DNA of 64,000 nt, from NCBI GenBank assembly GCA_964019655.1, contig CAXHTR010000007.1, forward strand, positions 434,001 through 498,000, in the 5' to 3' direction. This document shows, piece by piece, positions 37,243 through 47,285 of the stretch. The stretch is from Perkinsela sp. pyNocScin1. Its lineage: Eukaryota; Euglenozoa; Kinetoplastea; Prokinetoplastida; Perkinselidae. The stretch's first letter is position 1. Every line of letters starts with the position of its first letter. The translations under genes and the position numbers were made by a program. The notes under the pieces are model-generated. The model searched no databases, was not told where the DNA came from, and was given only the letters and a program-made list of their open reading frames with translations.

Positions 37243-38000
37243 TCAAAAAAAAAAACAGTTGTACATTGAAAAGTTCAGTGCGCTTTCATTCGTTTTCACG
37301 TAAACGCAAGCATTTAGTGGCAAGTGCGAAAGCACACGTATGACCTCTGCGGAGATCTGACAGCGACCCACACCGAAAATTCGGAGATTTCGACATTTTC
37401 TTATATTCTGCATATCTTCGATGGTGAGCTCAACCCTCTCCTTGAAATTCAACCGAAGCTCCTGGCATGGGTGAAACTGCAAGAATTCAAAATATTCAGG
37501 ATCGTAGTATTCAAGCGTAATTCGGTCCTAGCGATGCGTTAGGTCACTCAGAAGTTTTTGAAGTTCCCCATGTGGCAGTGATTTACCGTGGTTGAGCAAA
37601 AAGTCAAGCTTGTCTTAAAAATGCACATTGGTGGAGAAGCACTTGATGGACAAAGTGCTTCGTTGACGATCTCCGGGCCCCACTCACCGAGCCACTTCAT
37701 CTTCTTCGAGAACTCAAGAATAAGCAAAATGCACTCCATCGTCGGTGCTCTTGGTGTCTCAGTGCATGACCAACATTCTGCTGCAAGGAGTAGGCCCTCG
37801 CAAAGAATGGGATCGGCTCGGTGACTTTGCAGGAGCTCGCGCTCAGCTATTCGAAGGTACGGATCGTCCTTTTCAAGATTGTGTATGGTCCCTGATGGGG
37901 TCTTCTCGAGCAACAGACATTCGTAGAGGCGGCATAAAAGATTTTCTGACTGGCGCTGAAAGAGGTTCCTCATGAAAATTATAGCAAATAGAAAATGCAT
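37243..38000 (-). pseudogene. Family 2 (RNI-like LRR) truncated pseudogene
   Basis: The 5' segment (38000-37548) encodes an N-terminus with IAERELLQSHRADP, LLLAAE, MECILLILEFSKKMKWLGEWGPEIV and PSSASPP, all matching the gene at 38506, then shifts frame. Downstream the frame has an in-frame TAG where the relatives read HWDRI or NLDRI, then PEYFEFLQFHPCQELRLNF, LTIEDMQNIRKCRNLRIFGVG, and stops at 37243. The second half of the LRR domain is absent. Frameshift, nonsense and truncation together mark a dead copy. Confidence 0.85.
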
Positions 38001-38505
38001 AGCATATTAGTCAGCTCATCAAAATGTTTCCCAAAAAATTACCTTTATCTTGACAGAACAATCAACTCTCACGTGACCAAGAGCAGAATGATCGGCATCG
38101 ACTGCAAAGAGATCTTTTCACACTTCCAATCCATTTGTATTAAATCAACCATGGTGGAGACGATTGACTCTCGCTTTACTCATTAAATGCTATCTCGCTA
38201 ACGTCTTCGTGCACTCATACGCACTGTAGATAACTGTCGACGTGCCTGGCCTGAGGGAAGCACCAATTTCCCGCTATCTAAGCATTTCTTGCCTTTAGGT
38301 TTGCCTGATCGCCTTTTCCACATGAAGCACACAAGGAATTGAAAGTGGATTGGATTGAGTCCATCAAATTACGAAAAGAAAGAAGTATGTACTGAGCATC
38401 TGCAGGAAGCTAGAAATGAGCATCTGCAGAAGCTAGAGACCTTTGAATCATATAAATGCTAAAACCTTGAGATGATTCGTGCCTTAATGATTTATCACAG
38501 ATTTC
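38001..38505. other. Intergenic with a short tandem duplication
   Basis: 505 bp. TGAGCATCTGCAGGAAGCTA and TGAGCATCTGCAGAAGCTA sit in tandem at 38393-38439. Nothing else recognised. Confidence 0.6.
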
Positions 38506-39951
38506 CTACTCTTCATCACTTTCGCTGTCGAATTCCTCAGAGCTTTCCTCCTCTTCAGCACTCTCGCTATCCAAATATTCATAGCTTTCTTCCCCCTCAT
38601 CTCTGCACCAATACGCACTATCCCCGCGCTGCCTCGGCTCCACCTTCTTAAACGTAATTACCTCCCAGTTCGCCCGCTTTGCATCCCGGTAGGCCTCAAA
38701 CGCTTCGAGACTCACGCCATTGTTCTCCAAATGTACGACTTGGAGTCTTTTACACTGTGCGATCGCATCGAGGATCTCGTCGCCGACGTCACGGCACCGC
38801 TCGATATGCAGACTTTGCAGATGATTGGCGTTCGCGAGAATGACCGGCACTATTTCAGCTGTGGTCGTGTCCAAATCGTCAAAGTCGATCCAAAGAAGAT
38901 TTGTGAACATGGAAAGGTACGCTGCTGCCTCTTCATCAATCACAGCCGAGCACAGGTGGATGTGCCGAACAGTTCTCTGCAGTGCTGGTGACGAAAAAAG
39001 AAGATGAATGTCGCTATCCTCGAGCATCTCAACATCTTCAATGTGAATGCTTTCGAGATTCGTGCACCTGCTGAGTGCGTCGAAAATGACAGGCCCAGTC
39101 GCCACTGACATTCGGAGCTGCCGGGCTGTATCCTTCCGATCGCGAATATACGCGAGCGCCTCGTCAATCTCGTCGTATCCGAAGGGGCAGGTCGCTGGGT
39201 TATAGTTCTCATCCCCATCGAATACATTGATTTGGAGAAGGTTCAGCTGTGGCAGCTGCATGAGCGCCTGAATACACTGAAACGGCTCTGCACTCTCATC
39301 GTATTTGAATTGCTGTAAGTTTGGCAATTTTCGGAGCGCCTGCATGCCTTCTACCGAAGTCCGGTTGTAGCCCATATTAAAGAGACGGAGACTCGTACAT
39401 TTGGCAATATTTTCCATATCTTCGATAGTCAGCTCAATTTCCTGAAATTCGAGGTAAAGCTCTTCGAACGAGTGCAAAGGCAAGAGCGAAATGTACTCGG
39501 GGTCATAATCTGTAAGAATTATTCGGTCCAAGTTCTGCGATGGGCTGTTCAGAATGTCCAGCACCTCCTCATGCGTCGCCCATTCGGCGCCGCTCACTCG
39601 ACGGTCTGTGATTTTCTGTTCAATGTACTTTGGCAGAGAGGCGCTCGGTGGACGGAGCGTTTCATCGATATATTCGAGGCCCCAGTCGCACAGCCATTTC
39701 ATTTTCTGAGAGAATGAGAGAATTCCCAAAATGCACTCGATCGACGGTGCGCTCACTTTTTGGGTTCGCGAGCTTACCTCTGCAGCAAGTAAAAGATCTT
39801 CGACGAGGTAGCTGGTACTCGAGATTTCGAATAGCCGGGCGCGGTGGCTTCTGATGAGATTACGCTTTATTATATGTGAGTCTTCGTGGAGTGGCTCTTC
39901 TTGACTTGTCGGCGGCTCTGCATATCCGCACAGGCGCTTCAGAAAGTTCAT
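38506..39951 (-). CDS. Family 2 RNI-like LRR protein, acidic tail
   Basis: 481 aa, no signal peptide, probably intracellular. Residues ~30-110 form a non-LRR region with IIKRNLIRSHRA, LLLAAEV, IECILGILSFSQKMKWL and LRPPSASLP, conserved across this family and unknown to me elsewhere. From ~135 come cysteine-containing LRRs of RNI or F-box type (IAKCTSLRLFNMGYN, ALSRCTNLESIHIED, ECxRDVGDEILDAIAQCKRLQVVHLE). The end (~440-481) is strongly acidic and Ser-rich (SESAEEEESSEEFDSES), missing in the relatives. RNI-type LRRs usually mediate protein binding; the partner is unknown. Confidence 0.9.
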   Translation of the reverse strand: MNFLKRLCGYAEPPTSQEEPLHEDSHIIKRNLIRSHRARLFEISSTSYLVEDLLLAAEVSSRTQKVSAPSIECILGILSFSQKMKWLCDWGLEYIDETLRPPSASLPKYIEQKITDRRVSGAEWATHEEVLDILNSPSQNLDRIILTDYDPEYISLLPLHSFEELYLEFQEIELTIEDMENIAKCTSLRLFNMGYNRTSVEGMQALRKLPNLQQFKYDESAEPFQCIQALMQLPQLNLLQINVFDGDENYNPATCPFGYDEIDEALAYIRDRKDTARQLRMSVATGPVIFDALSRCTNLESIHIEDVEMLEDSDIHLLFSSPALQRTVRHIHLCSAVIDEEAAAYLSMFTNLLWIDFDDLDTTTAEIVPVILANANHLQSLHIERCRDVGDEILDAIAQCKRLQVVHLENNGVSLEAFEAYRDAKRANWEVITFKKVEPRQRGDSAYWCRDEGEESYEYLDSESAEEEESSEEFDSESDEE

Positions 39952-40136
39952 CCAAGAGAAAATTTGAGAAAAGAATATTCAGAATACTGCAGAACTTCGG
40001 CGGGAAAACAAAATAAATGTGACTGAGCCTAAAATTGTTTATCAAAATGTTCGAATGATCTTTTTGATTGAAAAGGGGGCCTTGATTCCATTCTGCACGC
40101 CGTTTGCGTGCGTGTCTTCCTAAAATGTCTCTTTGC

Positions 40137-40853
40137 TCAAACAGTCGCCCACTCTGGCTTTTTAATGACATCGACTGCATCAAACTGATTATTGCTTAAA
40201 TTCAGCGTACGAAGCGTTGAAGGTAGACTGTCAAAATGAAGTCCGCCAGTGAGCTTGCAGTGATCAATGGAGAGACACGCGAGAACTGGTGGAAGTGCAT
40301 CAAGACGAATCGATCCTTCATAGAGATTATTCCCTGCGAAGAAGCGCACAACCCCTCTTGGCAAATGCTCGAGGTGCAAAGCGCCCACAAATTGATTGTG
40401 GGCGATGTTGACACTGACCATTGACTCTGGAAAGTCTTTCAGAGGTGTTTCGCCGGAAAATAAATTGTTTCTGAGGTAGAGACCAGTCATTGCTTGCGGT
40501 AGCAGCCCGAAGCTCACAGTTCCTCGAATGGCATTGGCTACAAGGCTGAGCACCTCAAGCTCTGCTGGGAGATGCTCAAAATAAAACTTATCGGCCCCTT
40601 TGAGCCATGCCTTGCTCTGCCAGTAAATTTTTGCGACGCTTTGTTCACCGTCCCGACAGTGCACATCTTCCCAGAATGCCATACTCAGAAAATCACCAGA
40701 GGCATCAAAGAACGGTGGCCTTTTATCCGATGTGTTGTTCGCATCAAGTATCGAAGATACAAGGAGCTCTAAGCGCATCTGATCGGTAAGGAGCGATTCG
40801 TCAGGTTTTCCGAGATGGCCATCGATAGCGAGTGTAAGCGGTAGCATTGGCAT
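40137..40853 (-). CDS. Secreted LRR protein, family 1, 6 repeats
   Basis: 238 aa. MPMLPLTLAIDGHLGKPDESLLTDQMRLELLV. The cap keeps one cysteine (FWEDVHCRDGEQSVAKIYW). Six LRRs (NNLFSGETPL, HNQFVGALHL, NNLYEGSIRL). It ends NNQFDAVDVIKKPEWATV, without the known caps, shortly after the last repeat. It lies between family 2 genes, so both families share this strand block. Confidence 0.9.
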   Translation of the reverse strand: MPMLPLTLAIDGHLGKPDESLLTDQMRLELLVSSILDANNTSDKRPPFFDASGDFLSMAFWEDVHCRDGEQSVAKIYWQSKAWLKGADKFYFEHLPAELEVLSLVANAIRGTVSFGLLPQAMTGLYLRNNLFSGETPLKDFPESMVSVNIAHNQFVGALHLEHLPRGVVRFFAGNNLYEGSIRLDALPPVLACLSIDHCKLTGGLHFDSLPSTLRTLNLSNNQFDAVDVIKKPEWATV

Positions 40854-41300
40854 TTTCTTTATAAAAAAGATTATTCCTTATAGTATTCAGCAAAATGACA
40901 TAGTAGTTGCAGACTTTTTTGTTATTCACCGCAATGATTTTCCTCGATTGAATATGTTTGATTTGAAAACTCGTCAGGTCCTCATTTTCAATGTATCTTT
41001 TTGCATTTTCAGAGAAAAATCGCATTGCAGAATCATAGTGAGTGATCATCATTCATGACCCCCTTCATATGAAAAGTACATCAGTGCTCGGGCTCGCAGT
41101 GATCTCATTCGAAGGAAATGGGCACAAAGATTTCATTTGGCCACATCATTAAAGAAATCATCTTTTCATTTGTATGTTCGAGTGATCAATACAAATTAAC
41201 AATGCGCTTTACACAATAAATGAGCAAAGTTTATTCACCCTTTGAATCGTCACGTCTACATATATAAAAAAATTTTTATGAATTTCTTCGATGCCTTCCC
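40854..41300. other. Intergenic, no gene seen
   Basis: 447 bp, AT-rich. No relic recognised. Confidence 0.6.
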
Positions 41301-42296
41301 TCAATAATCATAATACTCATCTTCTGCCCGCTTACTTACCTCAAGCCGCTTGTTGTGCATCGCTTTCGCCTTGCGATGCTCTGGGAGCATCCGGTGCACA
41401 CAGACGTCGAGGTTCTTGCGGCACTCCTGCAGGTCTATTGTCCCCGAGAAATCATTGTTATGAATAGCAAAGCGCAGCATAGTCCCCGGAAGATTCTGCA
41501 GAATTCCATCGCTTAGCTCCCCGGTGAGTTGATTGTCTCCCAGATCGAGAGAGAGCATGCTCGAGGGCAGCTTGCTGAGGCAAGCACTGCCGGTAAAGGC
41601 GTTGCAGGAAAGATTGAGGTTTCTGAGTTTAGCCGGCAAGTGACACAGGTCAGCAGTGCCCGAAAAGTCGTTATCGCTAATGTTGAGTCCGCGGAGGTTC
41701 GTGGGAAGTGCCGCCAAGTTTACAGATCCGGTGAATGCACACCCTGAAAACGAACAGTACTCGATATTCTTCGGCAGTTTCGAAAAATTGATGCTTCCAC
41801 TGTGCTTGGTCGTATGAACCTCGACGCGTTTGAGTTCAGGCGGCAGTGCTTCGGCTTTAATAGAGCCTTCGAAGGGCGTGGAGTTGATTTCAAGCGTAGT
41901 CATCATTTCTGGGAGACTTGCAAAGTCGAGTATCCCGCCGAAATCACAACGCCTTATGCTGAGAGCGTCGACTTTTCGGGGAACGAACTTTGCCTCGAAA
42001 ACACCGCGCATTGGCATACCATCGCCGAAAAGGTCCTCTTCCGGGGTGACATCGAGATAAAAGACGTTGTCTTGGTCGAAGTCGACGATGTCCCATTTGC
42101 TAAATTCGAGGAATTCACCGTCCTCCTGGAAGCGCTCCTGTGAGAACTCGTCGAAGCCCTGGACGAGGAGCTCGAGCATCGCCTGGTCGGAAAGCATTGA
42201 TGTGTCGAAGCGGCCGGCGGACGGGTCGGCGCTCAAGCAGAGTTCAAAGAAGTGGACGAGCATAAATTTTACTAAATAATGGAATGAAAGATGCAT
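41301..42296 (-). CDS. Secreted LRR protein, family 1, cysteine-free cap
   Basis: 331 aa; the ATG at 42263 (MLVHFFELCLSADPSAGRFD) is the more family-like start. LSDQAMLELLVQGFDE, then EDGEFLEFSKWDIVDFDQDNVFYLDV, a cap without cysteines, closest to the gene at 9317. About nine LRRs (GCAFTGSVNL, DNDFSGTADL, CNAFTGSACL, NNDFSGTIDL). The tail is basic (LPEHRKAKAMHNKRLEVSKR), ending EDEYYDY. The pair 9317/41301 lies on opposite strands 32 kb apart. Confidence 0.9.
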   Translation of the reverse strand: MHLSFHYLVKFMLVHFFELCLSADPSAGRFDTSMLSDQAMLELLVQGFDEFSQERFQEDGEFLEFSKWDIVDFDQDNVFYLDVTPEEDLFGDGMPMRGVFEAKFVPRKVDALSIRRCDFGGILDFASLPEMMTTLEINSTPFEGSIKAEALPPELKRVEVHTTKHSGSINFSKLPKNIEYCSFSGCAFTGSVNLAALPTNLRGLNISDNDFSGTADLCHLPAKLRNLNLSCNAFTGSACLSKLPSSMLSLDLGDNQLTGELSDGILQNLPGTMLRFAIHNNDFSGTIDLQECRKNLDVCVHRMLPEHRKAKAMHNKRLEVSKRAEDEYYDY

Positions 42297-42405
42297 GGAT
42301 GCCCTTGCTGTGCAGGATTTTGCTTAAATACTTCAAAGATACATTGAATATCTCGTATGACGTGCCGATACAGCTCCTTCATTTCTCCTACTGATATACT
42401 CCTTT

Positions 42406-42956
42406 TTACATATACTCTGCATACGAAGGGGCCCGACGGGTCTCTACCACTTCATAATGCAAGGCCTCCCAGTTCGGTCGCTTCGCCTCCCGATACGCAT
42501 CAACCGCCTCTCGGGTTTCCTCAGTATCACGCAAATGCACGTATTAGAGGCTTTTGCAGTGCGAGATAGCCTCAAGAATCGCTTCGCCAATATTGTTGAA
42601 AAACCGAACATTGAGACTTTGCAGCTTCGGGTGTCCGTCACCCTGATGGTCACAGAATATGCCTGCGCTAAGTGCATACACTTAGCGTTGAGGTGAGCTC
42701 CGGCGTGAAAGCTCCGCTCTGCAGTAAAAATTTGATATCCTCTGATGCTCAATCAAGATAATTGATCCGCTCAGTGCAGAATTTTATGCTCTTCATGCTT
42801 ATATCAAGCAATAAATTAGCGCTTGAGAGTATTGATGCATTTGGCAGATGTACTAAAAGCTGTTTGCACATGAAAGATGCTGCAACATCGAAAAATTCCA
42901 GTGTAATCTCAACTTCGTACATATGCCCTGTTGTTTTTTCAATCATGGACACCTAA
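42406..42956 (-). pseudogene. Family 2 relic
   Basis: Reading downward from ~42956, one frame gives HMYEVEITLEFF, KFCTERINYLD, a TGA, then ASEDIKFLLQSG and, further on, HPKLQSLNV, IGEAILEAISHCKSL. A TAA follows where the relatives have Gln (CKSLQ), then YVHLRD, EAVDAYREAKRPNWEALHYE and a final TAA. These match the 3' half of the genes at 43425 and 38506. Several stops and a large internal loss make it a decayed copy. Confidence 0.75.
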
Positions 42957-43424
42957 AATTTCGCTTTCCTTGGCAAAAAGAATGAAAATAAGAGAGAACC
43001 AATGCTGAGGGAAATGCAAAGGAAGCGTAAACTGTAGAGCAGACGCCAAAACTACTTCATTTTCAATCACACTTTTTCAGAAGTCTTATTCAGCTGCCAA
43101 TAGAGAATCAATAGAACAGCCTTGTTCCATTGAGCACCCACGCACGTGATCTGGCTTTTTTGGATGCAGACAGTGAAAAAATGCTTCATTTTCCTTTGAT
43201 CATCGGATTCGCATTGATCTTGCGAATATCTATACAAAATTACACACTGATCTTGTAGCGTGTATGTACCAGAGTTTTTAAGGGTTATGCCCTCGAGACT
43301 GTTTCCTACCGAGGCAGCTCAAGCATTTCTCTGACTATGGACCGGACTCTCCATCAAAGTTCGCATAGCTGCAGTACCCATCATCATTCTAACAACCTGC
43401 ATTCTCCACATGCTGTCTTGGATT
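42957..43424. other. Intergenic, no gene seen
   Basis: 468 bp between two family 2 copies. No clear further relic. Confidence 0.5.
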
Positions 43425-44732
43425 TTACCATTTGTATCGCAAAGCTTCCCAGTTCGGTCGCTTTTGCTCCCAGTACGCTTCGATCGCATCGATGCCCACC
43501 CCAGTCTTATGCAATAGTACATGTTGAAGGCTTTTACATCGTGCGATTGCATCAAGGAGATCGTCACCAATATCATAGCAGTATGATATGTGCAGACTTT
43601 GCAGATGCTTTGCGTTTGCTAAGATAACTGGAGCAATGGCTTCTGTAGGTTCTTCGAAAGAGCTAAATTCAAGCCAAAGGATATTTGTGAACTTTGCAAG
43701 ATAAGATGCTGTTTCCAAGCTGATACCAGCCGAGCGCAGACGGATGTGCCGAACGGTCTTGTGCAGTGCCGGCCCCTCAAAAAGCATATCGAGGTCATTC
43801 TCATCCATCGCTTCGGTGTCTTCGATGCAAATACTCTTTATGTTCGTACAAAAGCGCAACTCTGCAAAAATTAGGGGTCCGATAGAACCGGAGAGGTGAA
43901 TCTGCCTCGCTGTATGCCGCCGATCTCGGATATATACAAGCACCTTGTCTATCTCACTCGGTGTGAATGGATACGTATCTGAATTATAGTCATCGTCGTT
44001 CATCAAAGGGTTAATAGTCAGAAGGGTCACTTGCGGCAGTTCGCTCAGCGCTTCGATGCATGGAAGCGGATGCGCACCCTCGCCGTATACCATCAACCGT
44101 AAATTTGGTAAGGACCGGAGGGCACGCATGCCTTCTAACGAAGACTCATTCAGTCCCATGTTGAATATGTGGAGATTCGTGCATTTGGCAATATTTTGCA
44201 TATCTTTCAGTGTGAGTCGAATTTCTTCGAATTCCATGTAAAGCTCCTGGCATGGATGCAAGTGCAAGTATTCCAAATATTCAGGATTGTACCACCTGAG
44301 CATTATTCGGTCCCAATGCTGTGATTGATCGCGCAGAAACGCTACAATGTCTTCATGCATTAGCGAATTTGAATGGCTCGGAGCTTAAGCTGTGCTTTTT
44401 TCACTTATCAAATCTGGCAGACTGGCGCTCGGGGGTCGCAGAGATTCGTCCACTATTTCCGGGCCCCACTCACAGAGCCACTTCATCTTCTTCAAGAACT
44501 GAAGGGTTTGTAGAATGCACTCTATCGAGGGGCTGGACGTTGAATGAGTGCGAATTCCTACTTCGTCGGCAAGAAGAAGATTCTCAACAAGGAATGGCTG
44601 TGCACGATGGGTTTGAAGCAGTTCACGCTTGATGATGCGATGCGTACTTCCACTATCTACGCGTACACTGATGGGTTCTGTAGGACTTTCTTGTTTCTCT
44701 GAATATCCGCATGAGCATTTCGGTGGTTTCAT
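43425..44732 (-). pseudogene. Family 2 RNI-like LRR gene with one in-frame stop
   Basis: From the ATG at 44732: MKPPKCSCGYSEKQESP, IIKRELLQTHRAQP, LLLADEV, IECILQTLQFLKKMKWLCEWGPEIVDE, LRPPSASLP. A TAA at 44387-44385 follows in the same frame; eight codons later the protein resumes (MHEDIVAFLRDQSQHWDRI) and runs through the whole LRR region to a TGA at 43425. The sum is ~435 codons, the normal length. With a single nonsense lesion, this is a very young pseudogene, a read-through gene, a base error, or two separate proteins. Confidence 0.75.
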
Positions 44733-44959
44733 AGAAATCAGAATGCAAAGAGAAGGAGCAAAAGGTTGAATTGAAGCTTTGTAAAGTTCAGGCTACCAAA
44801 ATTTTGGAGCTGAAATAATTAACATCCTCATTAAGTCACCCTTGCCATTCTATTGCGGAACCGAAAGCTGAAAACGCGATATTCAAAACTAAAGGTAATC
44901 AAGTACAATAAGCATCGAAGTGCTTCTACCCATGTCGTTGCAGTCTATCCATCCCTTTC

Positions 44960-46261
44960 TTATCGCTCATTATGTGAGATAACCTCCCAGTTCGGCCTTT
45001 TCGCCGCTCTATACTCTTGCATCGCCTCTGCAGTCACACCAGTGCGATCCAGATCGGCGTAGTGAAGGCTTCGGCAACACGCGATAGCATCCAAGATGCT
45101 GCTATCGATACTTTGACACGATCGGCAGATCACGCTGCTCATATGGTGTGCATTCGCCTGGATGATAGGAATAATGTCTGCTGCAGTGATATGCAGGCCT
45201 TCAAGCAGGAGCCATCGAAGGTTTGCGCACTTCGCCATGAGCGCGAAAGCGTCTGCACCAATGCTATGCGTGTACAGCACTCGTATAGACTGCAGCGAGC
45301 GCTGCACGCTTGGGCTCGAGAGCAGTGCCTGCACGTGAACATCGCTCGCACCAAAGTAATCTTCGAAGAAAATGCTTTTCAAGTTTGTGCAGCGGCCCAG
45401 GGCATCTGCGAGCGTAGCAGGCAGCGTACACGACAGATACACATGGCTGATGCGGTCCCGACGGGTATTCACAAGTGAAACAATGGCCTGGATGTCAGCT
45501 TCCTCCATGACGTTCAGCTCAGTGATGGTCAGCATCGATACACTCGGAATATGACAAACCTCTTGAACAAAGACCATCTCGCGGTCCATGTGGTCGTGGT
45601 ACACATGAGCCAAATTCGGTAAGCGTTGGATCTGCTTCATCGAATTTTTTGAAATTTTGTTGCAGTTGAGACTCAAACTACGAAGATTTTTACACTTTGC
45701 GATGTTCGTCATATCCTCCAGTGAAAGCGATTTCTCTTCGAATTTGAGAATAAGCTCTTCGCACGGGTGGAGGTGGAGGAGTGTGAAATGGCTTGGCTCA
45801 TGAAAGGGGAGGATGATGCCGTCAAAGTGCTGTTTGAAATCTTTCAAGTATTCGGTGATCGCATCTTTCGACAGTTGATTCTTGCAATCTGGCTCTTCAA
45901 TGATTCGAAGATACATATCTTTGAGGTAAGCGTCTGGAGCGGCGCAGTCTGGCGATCGGTTGGTGATGTCAGTGACTTCTGTTCCCCAGGGAAGAAGCCA
46001 CTTGGTCTTTTGCTGGAACTTTGTCAGGCTCAGGATGAACTCCATACAAATGGATGTGCCACCGCTCAACTTTTCAGTTTTTTGCATCGCTTTAGCTGCG
46101 AGGAGAAGGCTCTCAATGAGCACCGGATGCGCCCGATGGCGACGGAGTAGCTCGCGCTTGGTGATGCGGTAGAGCGCATCTTCATGCGTTTCATCGTGGC
46201 TGATAGTAGAAGGGTGGTTGGCGCTTTTTTGCTTATTGTTTAGCCCTGGGGAGTCGACCAT
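44960..46261 (-). CDS. Family 2 RNI-like LRR protein
   Basis: 433 aa from the ATG at 46261 (one upstream codon is TTG). No signal peptide. N-terminal region: YRITKRELLRRHRAHP, LLLAAKAM, MEFILSLTKFQQKTKWLLPWG. LRRs: NIAKCKNLRSLSLNCN, ALGRCTNLKSIFFED, LMAKCANLRWLLLEGL, AIACCRSLHYADLDRTGV. It ends AKRPNWEVISHNER, aligning with NWEVITFKK of the gene at 38506, which then adds an acidic tail absent here. More diverged from the other copies than they are from each other. Confidence 0.9.
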   Translation of the reverse strand: MVDSPGLNNKQKSANHPSTISHDETHEDALYRITKRELLRRHRAHPVLIESLLLAAKAMQKTEKLSGGTSICMEFILSLTKFQQKTKWLLPWGTEVTDITNRSPDCAAPDAYLKDMYLRIIEEPDCKNQLSKDAITEYLKDFKQHFDGIILPFHEPSHFTLLHLHPCEELILKFEEKSLSLEDMTNIAKCKNLRSLSLNCNKISKNSMKQIQRLPNLAHVYHDHMDREMVFVQEVCHIPSVSMLTITELNVMEEADIQAIVSLVNTRRDRISHVYLSCTLPATLADALGRCTNLKSIFFEDYFGASDVHVQALLSSPSVQRSLQSIRVLYTHSIGADAFALMAKCANLRWLLLEGLHITAADIIPIIQANAHHMSSVICRSCQSIDSSILDAIACCRSLHYADLDRTGVTAEAMQEYRAAKRPNWEVISHNER

Positions 46262-46396
46262 CAATTCAATTTCAAAGAGCGAAAAAAAAAAGAATTTCAG
46301 TAGACATTTCCCTTTGGGATTCAGATTTTTTTATTATTTCCTTCTCATTCATGATTATTATATTTCGATCCCAAATACACACTTTGGCACATTTCA

Positions 46397-47062
46397 TTAT
46401 GCACCGATGACGCTCGAAAAGTCATTCTTCTCGTAGTCAAACTCTTCAAGGCCTTGTGGTTGATTTGACAGGTCGAGGACCCCCGCAAAGCGATTTTGTT
46501 CAATGTGCAAATGCGCCAAAGTCGCTGGCAGCGCGCCGATCTCAACTGACCCTTCAAAAAAATTGTCGTAGATCAACAACTCGGTCAGGCTTTGGGGCAG
46601 CTGTGCCCAGGCAACACTGCCGGTAAAAGCGTTCCCTGCGAGGCCAAGGGTCTGCAGTGCTGGTGGCATGGATGCAAAGTCAACTGTGCCCTTCATCCGG
46701 TTGTGCCCAAAGTCAAGCATCTCGAGCTCGCGTGGGAGCGCGGCGGCGTCTACTGTGCCCGAAAGCCGATTGTCGTTCATGAACAGGCGCTTCAGGTGTG
46801 GCGGCAGGTACTCCGCCTTGACTGTACCCTGGATGTTTGCGACGCACCACGTGATTCTTTCGACGTGCGATGTTTCACGATTGGTCCAGACGGCACGCCA
46901 TTTGGACACCTCGAGGTACTCGCCGTCGGGGCCGCGGAACCGACTTGTGAAGGTTTTGGAGAGATGTGAGGCAAAGAGCTCGAGCAGGGCTTGCTCAGAC
47001 AGCATTTTCGGATCAAATCGGCCGATGGAAGGATCTGCGCAGGAAATAGTGAGAAACAGCAT
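46397..47062 (-). CDS. Secreted LRR protein, family 1, 6 repeats
   Basis: 221 aa from the ATG at 47062 (MLFLTISCADPSIGRFDPKM); the frame extends upstream only to a TTG. LSEQALLELFASHLS, then a cysteine-free cap (GEYLEVSKWRAVWTNRETSHVERITW). Six LRRs (DNRLSGTVDA, HNRMKGTVDF, GNAFTGSVAW, DNFFEGSVEI, QNRFAGVLDL). It ends at NDFSSVIGA. No membrane anchor. Confidence 0.9.
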   Translation of the reverse strand: MLFLTISCADPSIGRFDPKMLSEQALLELFASHLSKTFTSRFRGPDGEYLEVSKWRAVWTNRETSHVERITWCVANIQGTVKAEYLPPHLKRLFMNDNRLSGTVDAAALPRELEMLDFGHNRMKGTVDFASMPPALQTLGLAGNAFTGSVAWAQLPQSLTELLIYDNFFEGSVEIGALPATLAHLHIEQNRFAGVLDLSNQPQGLEEFDYEKNDFSSVIGA

Positions 47063-47285
47063 AAGTAAGCTAGAATAACGGAACAAAAAGCAGAAGATTG
47101 CAGTACAAAAGTGTATTTGTGCATAAGCCAACGCTGCATGATGATCTGCTTGTATTCAAAGAAGTAAATAGTAAAGCATTATGACTGAGATGAAAATGCA
47201 GAAGAGAAGACTAAGTCTTATCTGACTCTGTACGTATCAATGTACGAAAACTGCGTTTATCACTGAATACTTAGTATTCAATTAA

